NCBI GenBank assembly: GCA_020638955.1
Contig: JACKHO010000005.1
Location: 1 to 64,000 of the forward strand
DNA length: 64,000 nucleotides
Source: Planctomycetaceae bacterium
GTDB lineage: Bacteria; Planctomycetota; Planctomycetia; Planctomycetales; Planctomycetaceae
Direction: 5' to 3'
The first letter of the stretch is position 1. Each line of letters begins with the position of its first letter. The translations under genes and the position numbers were made by a program. A model generated the notes under the pieces. The model was not told where the DNA came from, made no database searches, and saw only the letters and a program-made list of their open reading frames with translations. Positions 37,401 to 45,089 of this stretch are shown here, piece by piece.

Positions 37401-37884
37401 TGCAAGAGACACTCAGTTAATCCTGAAATCCTCGAGCAACTTCCGCAAAAAAATGGGTCGATCCAATGAGGTTCCGAGTTTTGAAATATGTCCTCTTAGT
37501 GACTCAGATGCGGCTACCTCGAAGAGAATTGATGGAACCAAGGGCTTGGTTGAGCAGATCGTGGGGAATGTGGTTGAAAATGCATATAAATACTCGATGC
37601 CTGACTCGACGATTCAGATTACCTGCTTGCTGGAGAATCGAAATGTCATTCTGACTGTAAGGAATCTTCCGCTTCCCGGCCTCGAGATGGATGCGGAGAC
37701 GGCGAGGCGTTGTCGAGAGAAGGAGTGGAGATCGCCCGGAGCAGAAAAATCGGATGCAGATGGAACAGGACTGGGTTTGTGGATTGTCGATAAAGTCATG
37801 AAAGCCCATGGCGGAGCATTGATCGTTGACGAGACAAACGTGGATGGCTGGAATTCGATTCACCTGCGTTTTCCGCTGACGTAA
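34447..37884 (+). CDS. multidomain GAF/PAS sensor histidine kinase
   Basis: 1145 aa from ATG 34447 (GGGGGAT upstream); an ATG 16 codons earlier lacks one. Two GAF-like domains (~30-185 and ~205-365) are followed by several PAS domains: LVMWRKDLKGVFVWVNDAFC at ~400, FNQSPIGFHELNHEGKI at ~510, LDRELRVTFANPSYLRR at ~655 and QASEGIFQSQFNGKI at ~770. The H-box is LSHQLRSPAWQAYER (His ~896). The catalytic part has EQIVGNVVENAYKYS (N-box) and DGTGLGLWIVDKVMKAHGG (G-box). No membrane segment, so it is a cytoplasmic sensor. It is followed 27 bp later by a receiver-like gene. Confidence 0.92.
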   Translation: MVEPLDPSAADNRPAVDEDFHEQFLAISRGLLNSFHIWDRQSVYKAVTTQIRDLFDCEDVTYFSVDEDNPNSLRPLSQIPEQPIKQNVRIDETGESEGSLVGRMASTAPSMILNGDEIESKDRHPDHLQSRDLYSVLAAQLMNRKGGRVGLLLLQNKQISKLPQRAKFSDSDKAVVDLLAIQFASLLENYQLQQGTRKLIDEMQVARSNLEAVEVILDRGIKLLQADFAKLTLWSRKSNRLKVVGSKELGQKVQHEENQFEDSNSLIRQLWDSAIKITNLGQLGRPDHDAWLDSGTKSKYADAARCHLQSKSSVSIVLRVHRQPIGVLHLESFKAGFFDENDRQILKTLAQYISTAIQSRNEPWTVDQDLHESDWDMWSFGHTTGLYHSLVRLTPLVMWRKDLKGVFVWVNDAFCKTVGKSRKEIIGNDDFQLFPEDKAKYFREGDRLAATQGYFEDPSEPYSLPGDDQDRFIHVVKFPFFDQLGKVAGTQGIYLDVISDKFRQLFNQSPIGFHELNHEGKIEHVNAAECELLGYNEKELKGRDYWELSTRQDQEILKRLITGQLDGSVPEGESHPVNLRKKTGEIVPVVINSRRSGVSPKIHASRPQFSSGLVCAIREVSSGIDIEEALRYPDSRYLSRIKELTLPVFCLDRELRVTFANPSYLRRDKLTEECAVGKTGIEIYGESGKPYHEDSKRVLQTGKVLDKVENHTIDGRSVLVRVLKFPIRNALGEVVGVQGVLWNYEEQEKAKKLLSEALDAAREDYRQIVEQASEGIFQSQFNGKIIAANPALAQMLGFDSEQELLLSEDAGQDRFAEPEEQRLYFSNVLSAKEGDTLKMEYRLKGGRGRSARWVRESVQRRHDRKMGGRLVGFVEDIHDYKMSLEAKGELVRMLSHQLRSPAWQAYERVNKLVQEKDPDGDLAKGNASLEVQNLATIRGLTSKTRGVAWSTDMMSKLSEVERFVLDPRKKTRFSPGLLAKMALESARDTQLILKSSSNFRKKMGRSNEVPSFEICPLSDSDAATSKRIDGTKGLVEQIVGNVVENAYKYSMPDSTIQITCLLENRNVILTVRNLPLPGLEMDAETARRCREKEWRSPGAEKSDADGTGLGLWIVDKVMKAHGGALIVDETNVDGWNSIHLRFPLT

Positions 37885-37911
37885 TCTGAGTATTCAAGGA
37901 GAAAACAGTAC

Positions 37912-38391
37912 ATGGCTGATACAAGAGTGGTCTTAATCGAAGACGATCCAAACCAGGCCCAATGGATTGCAGAAGACATCATCTGGAAAGTAGTTCCGGC
38001 TGCCGGAATTCTCTTTTATGACTCGGAGTACTCGTTTCTGCAGGAGGTCGATGACGGTACAGTAAAAGCGTGGGATCCCACGCATGCCGTGATTGACCTG
38101 CTTGTTCGATACTTCTCACCGCATGATCTCGCCGCAATGAATCGCGCTGGTCAGCCGACACCTGAATTCGAAAAAGCGCCCAAACCGAATCACGCTGGCC
38201 TGAGATGTCGAAAGAGAATTCTAGAGGTTTGTCCACACCTGGCTGCGCAGAACAACGCAGACCAGAATGGGCGAGTCGTTATTGTCACTGTTACTGTGAT
38301 TACTCCACCGTCGGGAGACGTTTTTCTTTTGGAAAAAGGCACCGACCAGTTCCCAGACGAGCTAGGCCGTTTCCTCCTCCTCAACCGGTAA
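37912..38391 (+). CDS. receiver-like response regulator without output domain
   Basis: 159 aa. The acidic triad EDD (10-12) and Asp62 (HAVIDLLVR) fit a receiver domain's phosphoacceptor site. A ~35-residue insert (PEFEKAPKPNHAGLRCRKRI) separates it from a strand (VVIVTVTVITPP) in the position of the conserved Thr strand. The usual Lys near the end is not obvious. It is probably the partner of the kinase encoded upstream, and the downstream target is unknown. Its stop is 6 bp from the stop of the convergent gene. Confidence 0.75.
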   Translation: MADTRVVLIEDDPNQAQWIAEDIIWKVVPAAGILFYDSEYSFLQEVDDGTVKAWDPTHAVIDLLVRYFSPHDLAAMNRAGQPTPEFEKAPKPNHAGLRCRKRILEVCPHLAAQNNADQNGRVVIVTVTVITPPSGDVFLLEKGTDQFPDELGRFLLLNR

Positions 38392-38396
38392 TGCAC

Positions 38397-39761
38397 TCAA
38401 GAAGTGGAGAACCACGCAGGGATTTGCAATCTCCGAGAAGCGATGCTCCGTAATCGTCTCGCATAGGTGTCCAGACTTGAATGAACTGGAACAGTGGCAG
38501 GCATGTGCATGACGACAGAATTGAAATGCGAAACAACAGATTCGACATCCTCGAGCTTCTTGTTCGCAAAGGTCCATGGCACTCGTGCATCACCTGTCAG
38601 CAGCAATGACATTGCGAGTTGTTGAGTAGAATCCACGCACGGAGCCGCGTAAATCCACTGCTTAAGATACAGTTCAATCTCGTCACTCGTGATCTCTACC
38701 GAACGACTTTTCGTTAAACGGTCAAAGTTATCGCGAGTGTACACTTGTCCTGATGCCATCAGCTTTTCGGAATTAGTGCTGGAGGTGTATTGATGAAAGG
38801 AACGAGGTAGTGTCTCGCTATCCACGATTGCTTTCATGAACAGCGCCAAGTCGGCTCGTGACTTATCGATCCCAGCTAGCCAATTCTGTATATTGAATAG
38901 AATATCCTGGTCTCTGGTTACGGAGATCGCGAACTCCATCGGATGCGGAACGGGGAGCCAATCGAATTCGCCCCAAAGTTTCGCGATGGTTAAGCGTGCA
39001 TTGTTGCTGTAACGAGGATACTCATTTCCAATCATCGAGTATAAGTCTTCAATGGAATTGAGCTTCTGAGAATCTAGATCAAACGCGTGTTCAAGAATTC
39101 GGCAAGAATGGTTCAGGCAGCCTTCGAATGTCCCATGGAGAATCTTGTTCGGCATTGAGAGCAGGCCGCGAAAAGCATCAAACAGAGAAGCCTTAAGGAC
39201 TGTGCCTGGCTTGTCAGTAGTTGGATTAGCAGCCTCCTCAATGAGGAGTACCCATTGATCTTTCAAGTCATTGTTGGTCTGGTATTTGGCGATCAGCCGA
39301 GTGAAGAAGTAAATCTCATCTTCTCCAAACGGAACTTCCTCTTGTTCTCCGATCGCGCTAAGTAGATTTGCCAGCGGAAGTGAAATTGATTCTTTGTCTG
39401 CCAGGTAGTCAATCAGCGTGAACAATTCACGCCAAGTGTCATCTTGGAACAGGTCTCTGGTCTGCTGGCAATCGGAGAGTTCCTGAACCAATTGTGCGAT
39501 ACGCTGAACAAGTGCTAAGCGGACAATTGACTCGTACGGGCTAGAGACCGAGGGCAATGCCCCAATAATCGCGACCGCGGGGGATTCGCCACGGTGCACT
39601 GAAATCTCTTGGCCACGAAGCCACCGCACAAGTTGCTCGGTGCTCGACGGTCGTGCGTGCAGCCAGTTGAGAAGATTTGTTTCACGAGGGGAGGCGACTT
39701 CGGAAAGACAAAACTCATGACAATGATCCGAAATCGCAGTCTTCGGAAATGGAACGTGCAT
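38397..39761 (-). CDS. 454-aa helical protein, unknown function
   Basis: Mostly alpha-helical, with no membrane segment or motif I recognise; a HEAT/TPR-like composition is possible. It starts 12 bp after the 346-aa gene on the same strand, forming a two-gene operon convergent with the kinase/receiver pair. The ORF seems intact. Confidence 0.7.
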   Translation of the reverse strand: MHVPFPKTAISDHCHEFCLSEVASPRETNLLNWLHARPSSTEQLVRWLRGQEISVHRGESPAVAIIGALPSVSSPYESIVRLALVQRIAQLVQELSDCQQTRDLFQDDTWRELFTLIDYLADKESISLPLANLLSAIGEQEEVPFGEDEIYFFTRLIAKYQTNNDLKDQWVLLIEEAANPTTDKPGTVLKASLFDAFRGLLSMPNKILHGTFEGCLNHSCRILEHAFDLDSQKLNSIEDLYSMIGNEYPRYSNNARLTIAKLWGEFDWLPVPHPMEFAISVTRDQDILFNIQNWLAGIDKSRADLALFMKAIVDSETLPRSFHQYTSSTNSEKLMASGQVYTRDNFDRLTKSRSVEITSDEIELYLKQWIYAAPCVDSTQQLAMSLLLTGDARVPWTFANKKLEDVESVVSHFNSVVMHMPATVPVHSSLDTYARRLRSIASRRLQIPAWFSTS

Positions 39762-39773
39762 TTGTCGATTGTA

Positions 39774-40814
39774 TCAAATTGAAGCCGACCAGGCATTGAC
39801 CCAAGAATCCTGCTGCTGTCGACAGTCCATCAAATCCTGACCGGACTGATCGACGGCAAAGGAGTAAACAGCAATTAGATCTTCTGGCTGCACGGCCCGC
39901 CATGAGTGGATGAATTCAGTCATCGGCAAATGCCCTTGAGTACGTGCAGTTCCTAGAACCATCGTGCGGCCTCCCAATTCCGGAGGAAGGGACTCAGGCG
40001 TTGGATAGTGCCACTCATAATCGCCCGCATCAAGGACCGTGGGTCTGGCGACGACGGAAGTTGCATTGCAGGAGTAGCGAAATAGTAATGCCCAGTGCGT
40101 TTGGGAAAAAGCTCGATTGTCGAAGATATGACCAAGTCCGAGAAGCTCGAGCCAACGATTGGGACTCTCACAAAAATGCGGAAGAAACTCCGACGCTAAA
40201 GTCACCCACGTCGCACGATTTCTGTATTTCTCACGCAATTTGTCTCGAAGACTGTTGATTGCCCTGGCGTAAGCATTTGCCACTAGGTCCTGTAGCTGTA
40301 ACGTCGCAGCCGAACGAGATTCCAACAATTGACCGTCGAAACCGGAAAACAGCTGTTCAACGATTGGACTCAAGCCTGTCGATGAGGAATTGGCAGCTCC
40401 AACAAAAATGCCATTGGTCGTCCTTTGTTGATTTTCCCTCGCGATCTCGTTGATGGCACGCACAAACTCTGGAAACTCGGTCAAAAGCATGACAGAGACA
40501 AACGGGGTCTGAGGATCCAGTCGCTGCAGATTCGGATCTGAGAGTCGGGGGGCGAAAACAATGTTGCATCTGTTGACGGCAGGGTCGCTGAAATCGGATT
40601 CGGAACGACTCTGCTTGTAGTTTCTCAGTGCCTCTTGTATCCCAGTGTTTTCAGCCAATTGGAAGTAAATATGAGCGCGCTCATCACAAACACGACCATC
40701 TTTTTGAAGATTCTCACAACGCGACTGTACCGCCGGAATTCCTGAAGCGACCAGCTCGTCCAACTCAGTACAGATGCCTGGAAAAGCCGCTGGCGCCGGT
40801 CTGTTAAAAATCAT
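39774..40814 (-). CDS. 346-aa protein, unknown function
   Basis: ATG 40814 has AAGGG about ten bases upstream. The C-terminal half has beta-rich segments such as WHYPTPESLPPELGGRTMVLG and FIHSWRAVQPEDLIAVYSF, which recall enzyme-like or sensor domains, but I recognise no family. The pair with the 454-aa gene and the neighbouring two-component pair may form one cargo module. Confidence 0.7.
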   Translation of the reverse strand: MIFNRPAPAAFPGICTELDELVASGIPAVQSRCENLQKDGRVCDERAHIYFQLAENTGIQEALRNYKQSRSESDFSDPAVNRCNIVFAPRLSDPNLQRLDPQTPFVSVMLLTEFPEFVRAINEIARENQQRTTNGIFVGAANSSSTGLSPIVEQLFSGFDGQLLESRSAATLQLQDLVANAYARAINSLRDKLREKYRNRATWVTLASEFLPHFCESPNRWLELLGLGHIFDNRAFSQTHWALLFRYSCNATSVVARPTVLDAGDYEWHYPTPESLPPELGGRTMVLGTARTQGHLPMTEFIHSWRAVQPEDLIAVYSFAVDQSGQDLMDCRQQQDSWVNAWSASI

Positions 40815-41200
40815 CAATATGGCCCTTCTGTTCTTTGCGACCTCGATGCTTCACTTCATATGGAGGATTCGAACTTGGACTGCAACATGCTGCAGTTCGG
40901 TTTGGATGACAACATCATCGGACACACAACCGATCGTTTATTCTACACACGACGTCGCCTGACCGCTCCGGCTTATGGAGATGAGGTTACCAAAGAGAGG
41001 AAAGGAATTCTAGCATCTCGGCCGCGTCTGGAAACGACAGTTGTGATTGCTCCGATGGCGTTCGGGAATGTAATAACTGGGATGCCGCTGGCACCCGATT
41101 ATGTCGGGTGGCCATGCAGGCCCCTGGTCTGCCTTTGAAAATTCGATCCATGTGTCATGAAGGTTTCAAATGCCGGTGATGAGCTGAGGAAACCTTTGAG
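40815..41200. other. 386-bp stretch without a clear gene
   Basis: Presumably holds the promoter of the minus-strand pair. A plus-strand frame (40860-41138, 92 aa) lacks a ribosome-binding site. A short inverted repeat (CACCCGA/TCGGGTG, near 41093-41111) lies close to the IS remnant. Confidence 0.5.
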
Positions 41201-41790
41201 ATGACGAAGAAGCGACAGAAGCGGCACAACGCCGGAGCAGATTGTCAAGAAGCATCCGGACGCCGACGCAAGGCTGAATGCCGGTCAAAATGAGACGGCG
41301 GTGTTGTAGGCCTTGGAGATAAGTGAAGCCACACCTGCGTGGTGGCGGAAGCGGTACGGCGGCATGAAATCTGAGGAGGTGAAACGCCTGAAGGAAGTCG
41401 TGGCCGAGAAGGAACTGGACATCAGGATGCTCAAGCATATGGCATCAAAGAACTGGCAAGCCCTTCTCGGAAACGCATCGCAGTGCAGCAATTTCTGGAG
41501 GAGTTTGACGCCTCACAATGTCGAGCCTGTGACGTGCTGAAGTAGTCACATAGTACGCAGCGTTTTGAGCCAGCGCCTTGGGATGATGAAGTGGCTCTGG
41601 TGAAAGCCGTGCTCACTTTGGTACGCCTGTGCCATTCGCTGTCGCCTCAAGCCGATGATGGCGGTAGCCCGCGTGCCCAACGTCCGTGTGCCGCAACTTT
41701 GGCACAGTCCCAGCACGGCAGCACGATCTCGATGCCAGAAGGTTTGAGTGGTGGCATTCACGCCGCAGCCCGAACGCCCGCAGCTTCAAC
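41201..41790 (+). pseudogene. decayed IS3-family (IS407-type) transposase remnant
   Basis: Fragments in different frames line up with IS407-type transposases. ATG 41201 gives MTKKRQKRHN; after a frameshift, TPEQIVKKHPDADARLNAGQ follows with a stop, then WWRKRYGGMKSEEVKRLKEV..LDIRMLKHMA (OrfA). OrfB begins as PSRKRIAVQQFLEEFDASQC and continues, broken, as STQRFEPAPWDDEVALVKAV. At least two frameshifts and two stops rule out function. I found no terminal repeats. The right limit is approximate. Confidence 0.7.
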
Positions 41791-41915
41791 AACTACAATA
41801 CGGGCATGCCCTTCGTCCGCGGGAAACCCGAACTCAATTCACGCCAAGCCCGCCCCACAGAGTTCCTAGAAGGACCAATTTCAGTGACAGGCTGCAATAG
41901 TTTTTCCTATTCGAC

Positions 41916-42122
41916 TCAGGCGTCCGTTTTCTTCGTGGGACTCTTGCTGTGATGTCGCGCACATCGCCAGCCAATGAGCACGATATGCACTGCAGCAGAA
42001 GCAGCAATAACCACATATGGCCAGCAGTGATGATGCACGCCGCCATTCGCCATGATTGCAAGGTTCAGATAACCGATGAAATACGCGATGGCCACCACAA
42101 ATTCGGACAGAAATTTCAACAT
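41916..42122 (-). CDS. 68-aa membrane protein, unknown function
   Basis: From ATG 42122 (GGGGA upstream). Two hydrophobic stretches (VVAIAYFIGYLNLAIMANG and PYVVIAASAAVHIVLIGW) and a basic C-terminus. No family recognised; it may be a small cargo gene or a chance frame. Confidence 0.45.
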   Translation of the reverse strand: MLKFLSEFVVAIAYFIGYLNLAIMANGGVHHHCWPYVVIAASAAVHIVLIGWRCARHHSKSPTKKTDA

Positions 42123-42659
42123 TGAGATTCCCCAATTAGAACAATGAACCGACATGAACTCAGTGTTGTGTGATGGCAAAAATTCACTCACCTTCTTGGA
42201 TTGTTTACGCGAAGTTTTGTGTGTTGGTAATCCCGTTGGGTAACCTGTTTGCCACCCCAACAGGGGTGGCTGTGTGTGCTGTATGTTGTTTGTTGTTTTC
42301 CCACCGCGACTTAGGGTGCCGGGGACTTGGATTTCGCATACTCATCCAACCCCCGGCTTCATTTGCTGGTTCGGTTACCCAAGCTGACTTCACTCCGTTC
42401 GTCTGCTTGGACCTCATCACCAAATGAAGCCGGGGCTCCGCCCCAGCACCCCGCAGCTCGCCCGATGGTTGGTCACCGACGAGCAACCGACGAGACCAGC
42501 GCTCCGGGAGCCGCCCGCCCGTCGGTTGGCCACAGCCTGATTCGCCTCGACCGGCACACAAGGTGCCTTCCACCGGGACTCCACCTTGTGCTTCGGTCTT
42601 GCGGCTCATTACGGCGGGCCTGCCCGACTGGGCGTTTCTGTCATTCCCCCACTTCTCCC
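42123..42659. other. 537-bp stretch without a clear gene, with two inverted repeats
   Basis: No frame here is convincing. It contains an 8-bp hairpin (42251-42270, GCCACCCC/GGGGTGGC) and a perfect 15-bp inverted repeat (42351-42365 with 42421-42435, 55 bp apart). The sequence becomes GC-rich toward 42600. It may be a junction between elements. Confidence 0.5.
42351..42435. repeat. 15-bp perfect inverted repeat pair
   Basis: CCCCGGCTTCATTTG at 42351-42365 and its exact complement at 42421-42435. It may be a remnant of element ends or a recombination site; no transposase is inside. Confidence 0.6.
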
Positions 42660-42848
42660 ATGTCCAAGTTGTATCAGGTCCGTCTGCAGTACGGATTCCA
42701 TGTCTCCGCTGCTTCGAAGAGTGAAGCATTCGCCAAAGCCGAACGGGCTCTCAGGGACAACCCTGGTTCGCATATCGCTAAGATCGAGCAGGCTGACACG
42801 CCGAAGGGAAATCCGTCCCTTCTCAAACGGATTATTTGGGGGGTGTAA
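42660..42848 (+). CDS. 62-aa small protein of mobile-element type
   Basis: MSKLYQVRLQYGFHVSAASK starts at ATG 42660 and reads like a small alpha/beta protein (strand, helix SKSEAFAKAERALRD, strand). The codon context is protein-like, but there is no Shine-Dalgarno sequence; a pyrimidine-rich CCCCCACTTCTCCC precedes the ATG. Function unknown. Confidence 0.6.
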   Translation: MSKLYQVRLQYGFHVSAASKSEAFAKAERALRDNPGSHIAKIEQADTPKGNPSLLKRIIWGV

Positions 42849-43099
42849 ATCCCCTCGTTCGCATCGGTCGTTTCAAGCGAATTCGATCCACCCACAGGGT
42901 CAGTCGCCGGACGTTCAAATCGACGCACGAAAGGCTCGCTGCATCGACTCTGACGAGTCGAGTAAGTCGCCCCCCCTTGGGACTATCGGGAGTTGTGCCC
43001 GATTGGATGCAATGCATCACTGAAGTGCATTGGAAAAGCGACAGTCACGAGGACTGCCGCTGAAAGTGGAACTCGATGCTATCAACCATCGAGCGAAGT

Positions 43100-43336
43100 T
43101 CAGGCTTCGCGGGATTCGACGTGGCGGGTTGCCAACTCGAGGAGTCGCATCGCTTGCGGAAGCTCGGCCAGGCTGAGGGATGATGTGTACTTCCATTCAT
43201 CACCATCGCGAAAGCGTTTTTGAAGACTGACCGATCGAACGGTTCGCTTGTCGCCGTCATTGTCGATTTCGTGCGCGAATATGGAGACGGATACGAAGCC
43301 AATGCGAAATACTTTTTCGGGGCGCTTTTCAGCCAT
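43100..43336 (-). CDS. 78-aa small protein, paralogous family member B
   Basis: ATG 43336 with GAGGAAAACA upstream. The pattern FRIGFVSVSIF...VSLQKRFRDGDEWKYTSSLSLAELPQAMRLLELA aligns with the 85-aa protein at 33494-33751 and the 99-aa one at 43672-43971. It is probably a small beta-meander/helix protein carried by these elements. The 335-bp gap to the next gene shows nothing else. Confidence 0.7.
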   Translation of the reverse strand: MAEKRPEKVFRIGFVSVSIFAHEIDNDGDKRTVRSVSLQKRFRDGDEWKYTSSLSLAELPQAMRLLELATRHVESREA

Positions 43337-43671
43337 TGTTTTCCTCATTGTGGAAGGATCGAGTTACAAGCCTCTGACGGCGGCCAGAGGTGCAAGCAGA
43401 TTGCCACAGTTGTGGTGCTGGCGCAACGTGTAATTGAGTGGGGTGGTGCTGGCAGTCTTCTCAGCTTAGCAATCCGGTCTCTAATGCGGTCAAGGCGTGC
43501 TCGCTTGCTGGCGTCACCAACGGTTGCCTTCGCTGACCACTCGGCAACCGGGGACGCCAGGCCGAACATTCGGCACGCTCGACAGCCTGTGACCGCGAGC
43601 TGCGGATTGCTGGCTGAAAACTGCCTTCGCACCAGCGAACGGCACTTTTACTTTCTTCCCAATTTATCCGT

Positions 43672-43971
43672 ATGGCACACGCCAACGACGAGGCACCGCG
43701 TCCCGCCTCACCCCAACCGGACGCCACATCATCGGCCCCGTCCTTCAAGCTGAAGGATGGTCCCCTCTCCGTCAGTGTCTTTGCCAAGAGCAAAAGGCAA
43801 GGGGAGGTTCACTTGTTCGTCGTCCCTGAGCGGGCGTATCGGAACAAGGACAAGCAGTGGGTCTCCACGCACATTCTGCATGAAGAAGACCTGCTCCGCA
43901 TGAGCCTGCTGCTCATGAAGACGTACGCCCAGCTACGTCACAAAACTGAAGAAGGCCCGGGTTCGAAGTAG
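43672..43971 (+). CDS. 99-aa small protein, paralogous family member C
   Basis: A proline/serine-rich N-terminal tail of ~25 residues precedes the shared domain: FKLKDGPLSVSVFAKSKRQG, then VVPERAYRNKDKQWVSTHIL and EEDLLRMSLLLMKTYAQL. No Shine-Dalgarno sequence (CTTCCCAATTTATCCGT before ATG). A terminator-like hairpin follows. Confidence 0.7.
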   Translation: MAHANDEAPRPASPQPDATSSAPSFKLKDGPLSVSVFAKSKRQGEVHLFVVPERAYRNKDKQWVSTHILHEEDLLRMSLLLMKTYAQLRHKTEEGPGSK

Positions 43972-43991
43972 AACGGAGACCTCTTCACCTC

Positions 43992-44035
43992 GCCCACGGC
44001 TGATCCCTCTCGGTCGTGGGCTTTCTTGTTTGTTT
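43992..44035 (+). terminator. terminator-like hairpin A
   Basis: GCCCACG ... CGTGGGC with inner GA/TC pairing, followed by TTTCTTGTTTGTTT. It is similar in sequence to the hairpin at 44676-44705, suggesting duplicated units. Confidence 0.7.
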
Positions 44036-44049
44036 CCCCACTATTCAAC

Positions 44050-44271
44050 ATGAACTCTCAACCAAGCGCAAGTGAAATCGACTTCGATTCAATGATTCAG
44101 TTTGAGGCTGGCGAACTCAGTGATGACGCTGTCATCGATCTGTTCCAACGCCTCATCAACAGCGGAGCGGTCTGGCGTCTCCAGGGATTCTACGGACGCT
44201 TCGCCCGTGACCTCATCGACAACGGCTACTGCACTCTACCGAAGGAGCATCCTTTCCCCACTGAGTCGTGA
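44050..44271 (+). CDS. 73-aa phage/mobile-element small protein (DUF7417-like)
   Basis: FDSMIQFEAGELSDDAVIDL, then FQRLINSGAVWRLQGFYGRFARDLID, matches a small protein widespread in phages and plasmids (E.GEL.d...i.LFQ.L.dsG..W.LQG.YGR.A..LI). No Shine-Dalgarno sequence before ATG 44050. It overlaps the HTH gene by 4 bp (GTGA). Function unknown; the family name is from memory. Confidence 0.65.
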   Translation: MNSQPSASEIDFDSMIQFEAGELSDDAVIDLFQRLINSGAVWRLQGFYGRFARDLIDNGYCTLPKEHPFPTES

Positions 44272-44657
44272 AGCAGAACCCGTACATCAACGGCCAAGTC
44301 GACCACCTGCTCGATCAAGTGGTGGACCTGCTCCCCGATTCACCTGACCTCAATCTCGACGACCTGACCGAGGGCCTGCGCTCTCGATTCCAGGCGATCC
44401 TCGCTGAACGTCGATCAGTCTGGACGCCACCAGAACTCGCTCAGGAGTGGGGAGTCAGCCCCGACAAAATCCTGGACTGGATTCGATCCGGCGAGCTTCC
44501 GGCAATGAATCTGGCGGCAACCCAGAACGGACGTCCGCGTTATCGCATCGACCAGGATGGCATCGACACGTTCAAGCGTCGCAGGGCCAACCACTCCCCT
44601 ACTCCCAAACAAACCCGCAAACGAAAACCACCGGCAGACGTGATTGAGTTCTTCTAA
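44268..44657 (+). CDS. excisionase/MerR-like helix-turn-helix protein
   Basis: 129 aa from GTG 44268. The HTH is WTPPELAQEWGVSPDKILDW followed by IRSGELPAMNLAA..GRPRYRIDQDGIDTF, the usual excisionase-type layout. The C-terminal tail is basic (KQTRKRKPP). It probably directs recombination or regulates element genes. Confidence 0.8.
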   Translation: MKQNPYINGQVDHLLDQVVDLLPDSPDLNLDDLTEGLRSRFQAILAERRSVWTPPELAQEWGVSPDKILDWIRSGELPAMNLAATQNGRPRYRIDQDGIDTFKRRRANHSPTPKQTRKRKPPADVIEFF

Positions 44658-44675
44658 CCTCCGCCACGTCATTTC

Positions 44676-44712
44676 TCCCACGGCTGACCTCGGTTGGTCG
44701 TGGGATTTGTTA
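44676..44712 (+). terminator. terminator-like hairpin B
   Basis: TCCCACG ... CGTGGGA with inner GACC/GGTC pairing, then TTTGTTATT. It resembles hairpin A at 43992. The remaining 44713-45089 shows no gene. Confidence 0.6.
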
Positions 44713-45089
44713 TTCATCCGCCTCGTCGATCTCCCAAGACTGACGGGGCTTTTTTCGTGCTGCGCCCCTGTGCGACCACTGCTAACGCAGCCAGTGTTCT
44801 CCGCCATGAATGGCGTCGGCTCCAAAGAGCCTCCCCGTGCCGGGCCGACTCAGGCGAATTGGTCTATGCAAAAAAGCAGCCCTGCACAGTTCGAGCAAGC
44901 CCGGCACAGAACACGGGGCTGCTGTCCCGAATATTCAGCCAAGGCACAGAGGACGACAATTCCAGGAAATCTGAAGAATTCTACCAAGATTCTTTGCGAA
45001 TTCGGTCGCCTCGATTGTGTGTATTGTGGAGAGCGGAAAACGGTTCTGCTCAAACACGGAATAACGTGCAATCGTTGGGAGAATTGAAG

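Noticed and set aside
40860..41138. 92-aa plus-strand frame as a gene
   Set aside because: No ribosome-binding site, no family match and it overlaps the likely promoter area of the divergent gene.
43220..43753. 177-aa plus-strand frame
   Set aside because: It is antisense to the 78-aa paralogue and out of frame with the 99-aa paralogue, both better supported; composition is not protein-like.
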